Assembly: GCA_964495375.1 (NCBI GenBank)
Contig: CAZBWM010000034.1
Coordinates: 1 to 64,000, forward strand
DNA: 64,000 nt
Source of the DNA: JAIESQ01 sp964495375
Lineage (GTDB): Bacteria > Planctomycetota > Planctomycetia > Pirellulales > JAEUIK01
Reading direction: 5' to 3'
Below, piece after piece: positions 45,099 to 52,656 of the stretch (its first letter is position 1; the number at the start of each line of letters is the position of its first letter). A program made the translations under genes and the position numbers. The notes beneath the pieces were generated by a model, which worked only from the letters and a program-made list of their open reading frames with translations, was not told the origin of the DNA and ran no database searches.

Positions 45099-46466
45099 TT
45101 AGATCCGCTCAAAGTAGCGCTGGCGTTCCCAGTCGGTCACGGCCGAGCGGTAGGCCTCGCATTCTTGCCGTGCGGTATGGACGTAGAAATCGACCACCTC
45201 GTCCCCCAGCGCTTCGCGGGCTAACCGGCTGGCGTCGAGCAGCGCGGCCGATTCGTCGAGCGAACTGGGGAGCCGGGGGAGCGCCGGATCGACGTACGCG
45301 TTCCCCTGGTAAGGCGGACCGCAATCGAGCTTTTCGTCGATCCCCTTGAGTCCCGCGACAATCGTGGCGGCAAAGGCGAGATAGGGGTTGGCGTCGGCCC
45401 CCGGTGCCCGGTTCTCGATCCGCAGCGAATTGCCGTGCCCCACGACGCGGAAGGCCGTGGTGCGATTGTCGTTCGCCCACACGAGCGAAGTGGGCGCCCA
45501 ACTGGCCGCCTGAAATCGCTTGTAGCTATTGATCGTCGGAGCGAAGAAATAGGAAAACTCGCGGGCGTACTTCATCAGGCCCCCGAGGAACTGGCGGAAC
45601 TCGGTCGAGGGCTCACCTTTGGCGGTCGCGAATCGGGTGCGCGTGCCGGCCGCGTCCCACAAGCTGGCATGCAGATGAAAGCTGCTGCCCGCCTGGTCGG
45701 CGAACGGCTTGGCCATGAAGGTGACTGAGGCGCCTTGCTGGGCGGCGATCTCCTTGGCGGCTTGTTTGAAGAGTACGTGACGGTCGGCCATCTCGAGGGC
45801 TTCACAGTAGAGCAGGTTCAACTCCTGCTGACCGCGGCCCCATTCACCTTTACTACCTTCGACGGTGATGCCAGCCTCGTCGAGCTCATTGCGCAAGCGG
45901 CGCAGGTAGGGCTCGTCGCGCGCCGGCTGCAAGGTGTGGTAGTCGATCAGGTACTGCGACGACGGGGTGAGGTCGCAATAACGCCGGGCCGTGGCCTCTT
46001 CGTACGAATCGTGGAACAGGTAGAACTCGAGCTCCGACGCGGTGAAGGCGGCCAGCCCACGCTCGGTCAAGCGTTCGATCTGGCGCACCAGCACGCTGCG
46101 CGGGGCTTCGACGATCGGGCCGCCCCCCTCGTGGTCCAGATCGCAAAGCACCACGCACGATCCCGGTGCCCAGGGGGTGCGCTTCATGCTTGTGCGAATG
46201 GGATGTAGATGAAAGTCGCCGTAGCCTTGCTCCCAGCTCGCCAGCCGAAATCCTTCGAGCGGATTCATCTCCAAGTCGACGGTCAGCAGATAATTGCAGG
46301 CGTGCGTGCCGGCTTCGACAACCGCCCGATGGAAGTGGCTGCGCGTGAAACGCTTGCCGAGCAGTCGGCCGTAGACGTCTGGGAACACGACGAGCACCGT
46401 ATCGATCTGTTCGTCGTTGAACCAGGCGGGGAGCCAGTCGGGCGTGTTTTGCGCTAGGTCGGTCAT
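45099..46466 (-). CDS. Glutamine synthetase-like gamma-glutamyl ligase
   Basis: The 455-residue protein has the glutamine synthetase fold with the type III/PuuA-like layout: an N-terminal beta-grasp (VLVVFPDVYGRLLGKRFTR), then the catalytic domain with FTASELEFYLF, EGSKGEWGRGQQELN, FMAKPFADQAGSSFHLHAS, and the C-terminal RIENRAPGADANPYLA. It lacks the adenylylation-loop context of housekeeping GlnA. Family members join glutamate to polyamines, ethanolamine, isopropylamine or other amines. It lies 18 bases after an aldehyde dehydrogenase gene, with an alcohol dehydrogenase upstream, which favours an amine or amino-alcohol breakdown role over ammonia assimilation. Confidence 0.9.
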   Translation of the reverse strand: MTDLAQNTPDWLPAWFNDEQIDTVLVVFPDVYGRLLGKRFTRSHFHRAVVEAGTHACNYLLTVDLEMNPLEGFRLASWEQGYGDFHLHPIRTSMKRTPWAPGSCVVLCDLDHEGGGPIVEAPRSVLVRQIERLTERGLAAFTASELEFYLFHDSYEEATARRYCDLTPSSQYLIDYHTLQPARDEPYLRRLRNELDEAGITVEGSKGEWGRGQQELNLLYCEALEMADRHVLFKQAAKEIAAQQGASVTFMAKPFADQAGSSFHLHASLWDAAGTRTRFATAKGEPSTEFRQFLGGLMKYAREFSYFFAPTINSYKRFQAASWAPTSLVWANDNRTTAFRVVGHGNSLRIENRAPGADANPYLAFAATIVAGLKGIDEKLDCGPPYQGNAYVDPALPRLPSSLDESAALLDASRLAREALGDEVVDFYVHTARQECEAYRSAVTDWERQRYFERI

Positions 46467-46484
46467 GGGATTCTCAGCGGCGCG

Positions 46485-47930
46485 TTAAGACGGTTCTCGC
46501 ACGCGAATGAACACGTTCTTGGTTTCGGTGTAGAGGCGCATGGCGTCGAGCCCCAGGTCGCGGCCGAAACCGCTCCGCTTGAAGCCGCCGAACGGCGCCT
46601 CTTGATAGACGCTGCTGTTGGTGTTGACGCTCAGCACGCCGGTTTCGACGGCGCGGGCGACACGCAAGCCGCGCTCGAGATCGCGCGTCCAGAGCGAGCC
46701 GGCCAATCCGTAGACGGTGTCGTTTGCCAGGCGGATCGCTTCGGCCTCGTCGCGGAACGGGATCACGCAGGCAACGGGGCCAAAGATCTCCTCCTGACAA
46801 ACTCGGGCGTGGCTTTCGAGACCGTCGATGATCGTCGGCGCGAGATACCAGCCTGGCTGGCGCGGTCGATCGCCGCCAATCAGAATTCGCCCGCCCGAGT
46901 TGCGGGCCTCATCGATGTAAGCTTCGACGCGCTCGCGTTGCCCCTTGGAGATCATGGGGCCGATCTGCGACTTTTCGTCCAGTGGATCGCCGACGACCAG
47001 CGCGCGGGTCGCCGCGACAAAGCCCTCGACAAATCGCTCGTAAGCGGATGCTTCGACGAGCACGCGGCTACGAGCGCAGCAGTCTTGCCCGGTATTTGCG
47101 AACACCGACATGGGGGCGGCGGCCGCGGCGGCGTCGATATCGGCGTCGGCGAAAATGATGTTCGGGCTCTTGCCGCCGAGCTCGAGCGAGACGCGCTTGA
47201 GATCGTCGGCAGCCAGCTTCATGATGCGAGCGCCGGTCGTCGTTTCGCCGGTGAAGGCAATCTTGCGCACCCGTGGATGCGAGACGAGGTAATCGCCGAT
47301 CTCGCTGCCGGGACCGGCCAGCACCTGTAAAATGCCGGCGGGCACACCCGCTTCCAGGGCCAAGCGACCGAGTTCCAACGCCGTCAGCGGAGTCAGACTT
47401 GCTGGCTTGAGCACAACCGCATTGCCAGTGACGAGGGCCGGCGCGACTTTCCAGCACGCCATCAAGAACGGAAAGTTCCACGGCACGATCGCCGCGACGA
47501 TGCCGACGGGAACTTTCAACGTGTAGTCGAGCCCCTCGCCGCTCGTGGGGATCGTCTCGCCGAGCAACGCACTGACCGCGCCGGCGTAATACTCGAAGCA
47601 GCGCGCTCCGGCGTTGATCTCCCAACGCGCGTCGCCGATCGGCTTGCCGGCGTTACGGGCTTCGAGCTGTGCCAGGTGTTCGGCATGCTCGCGAATCAGG
47701 GCGGCGACTTTCAACAACACCGCGCTGCGCTGCGGGGCCGGGATGCGCGCCCAGCGGGCGGTCGCGAACGCCCGGCTGGCGGCTTCCAGCGCTTCATCGA
47801 TCTCGGGCTTGCCGGCGGCGGGCACTTCGCACAACGGCTGCTCGGTCGCCGGCTCGATCAGCTTGATGCGTCCGCCGGTGGCTTCGGCCCGCAGCTTACC
47901 GTCGATCAACAGGGCCTTGGGGAATTGCAT
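46485..47930 (-). CDS. NAD(P)-dependent aldehyde dehydrogenase
   Basis: The 481-residue enzyme (ATG at 47930; the frame continues upstream without family similarity) starts MQFPKALLIDGKLRAEATGG. Landmarks are VPWNFPFLMACWKVAPAL, the NAD-binding FTGETTTGARIM, the general base in LELGGKSPNIIFADAD (about residue 248), the catalytic cysteine in ANTGQDCCARSRVLVE (about 283) and EEIFGPVACVIPFRDEAEA. It oxidises an aldehyde to the acid in the cytoplasm. It is 18 bases upstream of the gamma-glutamyl ligase gene, so a gamma-glutamyl-amino aldehyde is a plausible substrate, as for PuuC. Confidence 0.93.
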   Translation of the reverse strand: MQFPKALLIDGKLRAEATGGRIKLIEPATEQPLCEVPAAGKPEIDEALEAASRAFATARWARIPAPQRSAVLLKVAALIREHAEHLAQLEARNAGKPIGDARWEINAGARCFEYYAGAVSALLGETIPTSGEGLDYTLKVPVGIVAAIVPWNFPFLMACWKVAPALVTGNAVVLKPASLTPLTALELGRLALEAGVPAGILQVLAGPGSEIGDYLVSHPRVRKIAFTGETTTGARIMKLAADDLKRVSLELGGKSPNIIFADADIDAAAAAAPMSVFANTGQDCCARSRVLVEASAYERFVEGFVAATRALVVGDPLDEKSQIGPMISKGQRERVEAYIDEARNSGGRILIGGDRPRQPGWYLAPTIIDGLESHARVCQEEIFGPVACVIPFRDEAEAIRLANDTVYGLAGSLWTRDLERGLRVARAVETGVLSVNTNSSVYQEAPFGGFKRSGFGRDLGLDAMRLYTETKNVFIRVREPS

Positions 47931-48102
47931 GGGATCAATCTCTGCATTTTTAGGGTGCGTGGAGCAAGTCGCTTTTCCTGGTGCGTTGCGCACGCTACGG
48001 GGTAGTTTTATGCTTAGCGTTGAGAGCTTTTCTCCGACTGCTTGCGAAACGCACCACAAACTTAGCTGCATGCTGCACGCACCCTACACCAGGGGGCGCC
48101 GG

Positions 48103-49248
48103 CTACCAGGCCCGTTCGTAGAGTGCCAACAGATCCGCCTCGGTGCAGGGGCGGGGGTTCGTCTGGTGGCAACCATCTTCAATCGCTTTGGCGGCCAGCT
48201 TCGGCAGACTTTCTCGCGGAATTCGCACCTCACGCAACTGCCCTGGCAAGCCGAGCCGGGCATTGAACGACGCCAGAAAATCGGCGACTGCTCCCGCTGG
48301 GTCGCGGCTCTCCGGCAACCCCAAGGCATCGGCCACGCGGGCGTACTGCTTCGAATCGGTTTCGCCATTGAAGCGCACGACATGCGGCAGCACCAACGCG
48401 TTGGCCAGTCCGTGATGTGTGCCATACTCAGTCGAAAGCGGATGGGCCAGCGAGTGGGCCGCACCGAGATCCTTTTGAAACGAGACGGCCCCCATCGAAG
48501 CCGCGATGAGCATCTGGCCGCGGGCTTCGAGATCGCTTCCATCGGAGACGGCGCGCGGCAAATACTCGCGAACGATCCGAACGGCTTCCAGCGCGATCGC
48601 ATCGCACATCGGATGGAACACGGGACAGACGTAGCTCTCGATGGCGTGCGTCAGCGCGTCCATGCCCGTGGCCGCGGTCAAATGCGGCGGCAGGCCGACG
48701 GTCAGCTCAGGGTCGAGGATCGCCAGATTGGGCATCATTGGCGGGCCGCCGAAAACTCCCTTGCGCCCCCACCGCTCGATCGTGATCACGGAGCTGCGAC
48801 CGACCTCGCTACCGGTGCCGGCCGTGGTCGGGATCGCGCACATCGCGATCAACCGCTTCGGGAGTTTGTCGAGCGGTACGTCGGCCAACGGCAAGTCGGG
48901 GAAGGCGGCTTTGAGCCGTACGGCTTTCGCAGCATCGAGCGCACTGCCACCGCCGAGGCCGACGACGCAGTCGCAGTTTCCCTTGAGATAGGTTTGCCAG
49001 GCTTCTTCGACGTCGGCTTCCAGCGGATTGGGATGCACCTCGGCGAAGCGTGCCCAGGCGCCAGGCCAGACGCGATCCATCTCGGCCGCGACCAGGCGAT
49101 ATGCTTCGGTCGGCACCAGGCCGGGATCGGTCACCAACAGCGGGCGGCGCACCTCTTCGCGCGTGGCGAAGTCGGCCAGCGCTTGCCGTGCGCCGGCGCC
49201 GTAACGAATGAGAGTCGGAAAGCTGAACGTGGTTTGTTCGATCGACAC
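48103..49248 (-). CDS. Iron-containing alcohol dehydrogenase
   Basis: The 381-residue protein (GTG at 49248, giving (M)SIEQTTFSFPTLIRYGAGA) is a group III Fe-ADH. It has the nucleotide motif GLGGGSALDAAKAV, IPTTAGTGSEVGRSSVI, and metal ligands in GMDALTHAIESYV and in SLAHPLSTEYGTHHGLANAL. It interconverts an alcohol and aldehyde with NAD(P). It lies 172 bases upstream of the aldehyde dehydrogenase on the same strand, which may let the two act in series on one alcohol. The open frame reaches 49350, but the extra N terminus is Pro/Arg-rich and unlike the family. Confidence 0.92.
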   Translation of the reverse strand: MSIEQTTFSFPTLIRYGAGARQALADFATREEVRRPLLVTDPGLVPTEAYRLVAAEMDRVWPGAWARFAEVHPNPLEADVEEAWQTYLKGNCDCVVGLGGGSALDAAKAVRLKAAFPDLPLADVPLDKLPKRLIAMCAIPTTAGTGSEVGRSSVITIERWGRKGVFGGPPMMPNLAILDPELTVGLPPHLTAATGMDALTHAIESYVCPVFHPMCDAIALEAVRIVREYLPRAVSDGSDLEARGQMLIAASMGAVSFQKDLGAAHSLAHPLSTEYGTHHGLANALVLPHVVRFNGETDSKQYARVADALGLPESRDPAGAVADFLASFNARLGLPGQLREVRIPRESLPKLAAKAIEDGCHQTNPRPCTEADLLALYERAW

Positions 49249-49414
49249 GGGCGTGAGGTCCCTCGTGGGAACAGGGTAAAAGCACGTCGAATGCGAATGA
49301 CAGATTAGCGGATTCGCGCGCGGGCTGCGAGCGGGCGGAAGCGGCCGCACCGGCAGAATGTTCGCCGCCGGACTTACTCCGCGCGACAGCTCGATTGATG
49401 CTGAGTCGAGGCAG

Positions 49415-50242
49415 CTACTCCGGCTGCACGGTCACCAGCTCGCCGGCGACCGCTTCCAGCTCTTCGATCGTGATCTCCGAACATTGCTCGGCAAATCCAA
49501 TCAGCAAGGCCAGATCGCAGAGGCGGTTGATCCGCCGGGGATTCCCCTGGGTGAGGTAGTAGATGGCCTCGAGCGCGTCGGCGGCAAAGATCGATCGTTG
49601 CGCTCCGGCGGCAGTCAATCGATGGGAAACGTAGGCCATCGTTTCGGCAACATTCAGAGGCCGCAGCAGGCACTTGATGCCCAGGCGCTCTTCCCAATGG
49701 GGCATCCGTTCGAACGTCGACAGCAGGCTCGGTTGCCCGGCCAGCACGAGCGTCAGGCCCAGTCCGGTCGACGTCTCGAAGTTCAACAACATGCGGAGCG
49801 CTTCGAGCGTGTCGTAATCCTCGACGAGATGGGCTTCGTCGAGCACGACCACGGCCTGCCGACCGCGCTGCGAGTTTGCTTCCAGCGCCGCCAGGATGCG
49901 ATCGACGCTGTGGTTAACCGGCGGCAGCGCACCGCGGACGGGCGTGGCCGGCGGATCGAACGCGTCGGCCAGCCAGGCCAATAACTCGGGGGTGGTCATC
50001 TGCGGAAACACCAGTTGCACGAGCGGCGCAAAGCGCTCGTCGAGCTGTTGGCGCAGTCGCTGGAGCAGCAAGGTCTTGCCCAGGCCGGGGGCGCCTGCCA
50101 ATAGCGCCGCGCCGCGATGGTTTTCGATCGCGTAGCGCAGCTTCAGGAGCGCGCCTTGGTGCGCTTCGCCCGGATAGTAGAACTCGGTGTGCGGAGTCCA
50201 CTCGAACGGTTTGGCGTCGAGTTGCCAGTAGGCTTCGTACAT
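49415..50242 (-). CDS. ExeA-like AAA ATPase
   Basis: The 275-residue protein begins MYEAYWQLDAKPFEWTPHTE, FYYPGEAHQGALLKLRYAIE, the opening shared by ExeA-type secretion ATPases and the ATPase of PEP-CTERM/exosortase loci. Walker A is LLAGAPGLGKTLLLQRL (about residue 45), Walker B VVVLDEAHLVEDYD, sensor region LVLAGQPSLLSTF, and the C-terminal QGNPRRINRLCDLALL. It lies 21 bases after the P-loop protein gene and completes a three-gene unit. Its probable role is to power assembly or export of an envelope polymer; no exosortase gene is visible here. Confidence 0.9.
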   Translation of the reverse strand: MYEAYWQLDAKPFEWTPHTEFYYPGEAHQGALLKLRYAIENHRGAALLAGAPGLGKTLLLQRLRQQLDERFAPLVQLVFPQMTTPELLAWLADAFDPPATPVRGALPPVNHSVDRILAALEANSQRGRQAVVVLDEAHLVEDYDTLEALRMLLNFETSTGLGLTLVLAGQPSLLSTFERMPHWEERLGIKCLLRPLNVAETMAYVSHRLTAAGAQRSIFAADALEAIYYLTQGNPRRINRLCDLALLIGFAEQCSEITIEELEAVAGELVTVQPE

Positions 50243-50263
50243 GCGTGAAGATCTCGAGCGACT

Positions 50264-51394
50264 CTAGTTGTTGGCGAAGGTTTCGGCGACGCCCCACCAG
50301 GCGATGCCGGCCGAGGCGAGCACCTGATCGGCCTGCGACTCGGCGGACGAGCCATTGGGCTGCTGGTCGGCGTCATTCGCCGCGCGTTCGACGAGAATCA
50401 CGCCGTCGACGAGCGACCGATGCCAGACGCGCCGCCACGACACGCTTGGCGAGTCGATCGGCCCGGTATCGACGAGCACCAGGTCGTAGGTCGCACGCAA
50501 GGTGCGCACCATCCGTGCCGCGTGGTAAGGCAAATCGACTAGCGCGGCCACGAGCGGTTGCCGGCAGGGGAGCAGCACGAGCCCATCGGCCGCCGATTCG
50601 ATCAGCAGACCGCTGGGGTCGGTTTGGGTTTCGTCCGAATCGTCCCAGCCGACTTGCGGCGCCAGGCCCAAGCGTGTGGAGAGTTGGGGATCGTCCCAGT
50701 CGCCGTCGACCAGGGCGGCGCGCACGCCATGTTCGGCCAGCGCCAATGCGAGTGTGAGCGAGAGTGTCGTCGCACCGGCACCGCGGCTAGCCGGCGCGAT
50801 TGCCAGTACGCGGCGATCTTCTTGGGCACCGCGCTGGAGTTGCTCGACTAATTCATCCCACATCGGACGGCGCACGGCCAACAGTTGGCGGCAATCGGCC
50901 GGCCAATCGAAACAGGGGACGAAGAACGCCGGTTGGATGTTTACCTGCGCCGGTGTCTGCCAGTCGGATAACGTCGAGGCGAGCGGCGGCAGGGCCGTGC
51001 TCGTCGCGCCGGCGGTGGTCGTCGCCGTGTCGGCCGCCGCGTTCACGTCATCCAACAGTCGATCAGTCGCGAATCGAAACGACGACAGCGGACGTTTCGT
51101 GCTGTGCGAGTTGTCGATGCGCAAGTCGAGCGGGAACTCGTGTCGCGGGCTGGCAGTCTCGACGACCGCCGTGGGATCTGGAGAGGTGGCCAGCATGGCC
51201 GCGGCAGGCGGCGCAACGGCCGCTGTGTCGAACGGGGCAAACGGCGGCGCGTCGAGCAGCGTATCCTGTGGTGCGTCCCGCAGCGCAGCGTCGGCAGTCG
51301 TGTGTTGGCTGATGCGCGATCGCTCGCGCTGCGCCAGAGTGGCGGCGTCGCTCAGTCCGTAGGCCTTGATGAAGGCCGCGTCCATGTGACTCAT
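50264..51394 (-). CDS. CpsD/CapB-like P-loop protein with degenerate Walker A
   Basis: The 376-residue protein has a disordered Ala/Pro/Thr-rich first half and a C-terminal domain resembling bacterial tyrosine kinases and MinD-like ATPases. Walker A reads APASRGAGATTLSLTLAL (about 201-218): the invariant lysine of the GxxxxGK(S/T) motif is alanine. Walker A' is ALVDGDWDDPQLS and Walker B is YDLVLVDTGPID, both intact. ATP hydrolysis may be lost or altered, suggesting a regulatory role. No Tyr-rich tail is present at the C terminus. Its ATG overlaps the stop of the membrane-anchored gene upstream (ATGA), and the ExeA-like gene follows after 21 bases. Confidence 0.85.
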   Translation of the reverse strand: MSHMDAAFIKAYGLSDAATLAQRERSRISQHTTADAALRDAPQDTLLDAPPFAPFDTAAVAPPAAAMLATSPDPTAVVETASPRHEFPLDLRIDNSHSTKRPLSSFRFATDRLLDDVNAAADTATTTAGATSTALPPLASTLSDWQTPAQVNIQPAFFVPCFDWPADCRQLLAVRRPMWDELVEQLQRGAQEDRRVLAIAPASRGAGATTLSLTLALALAEHGVRAALVDGDWDDPQLSTRLGLAPQVGWDDSDETQTDPSGLLIESAADGLVLLPCRQPLVAALVDLPYHAARMVRTLRATYDLVLVDTGPIDSPSVSWRRVWHRSLVDGVILVERAANDADQQPNGSSAESQADQVLASAGIAWWGVAETFANN

Positions 51395-52320
51395 TGCTGC
51401 GTTCCTTGGGCGGCGGACGTCAGGGGCTCGCGAAGATATCCATGCGGCGCGATTTGCCCGCGGAGCCTGGCCACGCCCGGTGTGTGCGTCGGAATTGCCG
51501 TCGTTGTGCCAGGCGGCTTGGGGCGACTCGCCATCAGCGCATTTGCTTGCTCGATCGTGAGGCGCTGCGGCGCGCTTGTGCTCGCGCTTGGCAAGGAATC
51601 GGCGGCGGGAGCGGTGGGCGTCGCGGCAGGTTCCGCCGCCGGCGCCTCGACGGCGGGCGTGTCAGTTCCCGGCGCCGCGGGAAGCGAAGCCGGGTCGGCA
51701 TCGCCGATGGGCGAAGCAGATGCCGGATCGTGATCGGTTGTCGTTACGGCGGTCCATTTCGGGGCTTCGGCGGCGGCAGGCGCCAGGGCCGGTGGCAGCC
51801 AGTCGCCGCCGGCCACCTGGTTTTGCATGGCCGCGGCGCCGGCGGGCATCGGCTCGCTGATCGTCAGTCGCCCGTTGACGAGCATCAGCAGAAAGAACTG
51901 CGCCACGGCCACCAGTAGTCCTGCCGCCAAGGTGCGTGGATGCCGGGCCAAATGGTTCAGGTATGCCACGATCATGCGGACCAGCGCGGCACGCAGGGTC
52001 GCGTGCTCGAGTTGTTCGGTGAGCTGCGAGCTCTTGTCGTCGCGGCGCGCATCGACGCCAATCGATTCGAACTGTGCCAAGTCGCTCGGCGAGTACGGGG
52101 CGCTGGTGGCCGGGGCAACGTCGAGCGATGCCTTCTCGCCCAGCAACCCGACCGGAGCGACCGTCGCCTGGTTGGCGATCACTGCCGACAGATCGGGGAG
52201 ACGAATTAAGACGCGTCGGGCCGGCCCGGTTGCCGACACGCCGCCGACCGGTCCATCGGTAGTCGCGCAAAGGGGCACGTATGAATGCGAGGCATTCCAC
52301 GGGCTTGCTGGATTGGCCAT
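51391..52320 (-). CDS. Single-pass membrane protein of an exopolysaccharide-like unit
   Basis: The 309-residue protein starts MANPASPWNASHSYVPLCAT, with a cytoplasmic part (about 1-125), one membrane helix at about 128-147 (TLAAGLLVAVAQFFLLMLV) and a Pro/Ala-rich outer part ending in a small segment with TIEQANALMASRPKPPGTTT. It overlaps the start of the P-loop gene in ATGA fashion. By position it could be the membrane partner of the P-loop protein, like the Wzz-type adaptor of a Wzc system, but it shows no Wzz motif. The frame stays open on this strand for 4 kb upstream, but that part is antisense to metH. Confidence 0.75.
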   Translation of the reverse strand: MANPASPWNASHSYVPLCATTDGPVGGVSATGPARRVLIRLPDLSAVIANQATVAPVGLLGEKASLDVAPATSAPYSPSDLAQFESIGVDARRDDKSSQLTEQLEHATLRAALVRMIVAYLNHLARHPRTLAAGLLVAVAQFFLLMLVNGRLTISEPMPAGAAAMQNQVAGGDWLPPALAPAAAEAPKWTAVTTTDHDPASASPIGDADPASLPAAPGTDTPAVEAPAAEPAATPTAPAADSLPSASTSAPQRLTIEQANALMASRPKPPGTTTAIPTHTPGVARLRGQIAPHGYLREPLTSAAQGTQQ

Positions 52321-52656
52321 GGGTCGCGAGCCTATGCGGAAGAGGCGCGTCGCCGAGCCGCTTCCTTGCTGCTCGACAAAAAACGAGGTTTGCGACGCAC
52401 AACCAGGTGGGAGGCCGCGCCACTGCGTAAAACCGCCAGCGCAGGGTGCGACCCTGTGCGTTGTATCGACCCTGCCTGTTCGGAGTCTTGAGCCCTGGCA
52501 GCGAAGCGATCGATTGGGAAAGGCCCGCCGGGGGGCTGGGTTGTCGATCGGGCGACCAGGGGCGATACTCAAATACTGCCCCGTCGCGATGCTAGCATTG
52601 AATTGCCGGCCTCGCACTCCCATCCTTCCCTCCCCGCACGTAACCCACAGCCCACT
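52321..52656. other. Divergent region between the envelope unit and metH
   Basis: These 336 bases serve both directions. A CAGGGT-gcg-ACCCTG hairpin lies around 52442-52456. I could not match the region to a cobalamin, SAM or SAH riboswitch. Confidence 0.5.
52541..52569 (+). promoter_or_regulatory. Promoter candidate for metH
   Basis: TTGTCG (52541-52546) and GATACT (52564-52569) are separated by 17 bases, giving a start near 52576 and a leader of about 80 bases. The -35 is the same TTGTCG as upstream of the gene at 14929. Confidence 0.4.

Noticed and set aside
52321..52656. Cobalamin, SAM or SAH riboswitch upstream of metH
   Set aside because: A GCCACTG and a GGGAGGC occur but in the wrong order and without the surrounding conserved core.
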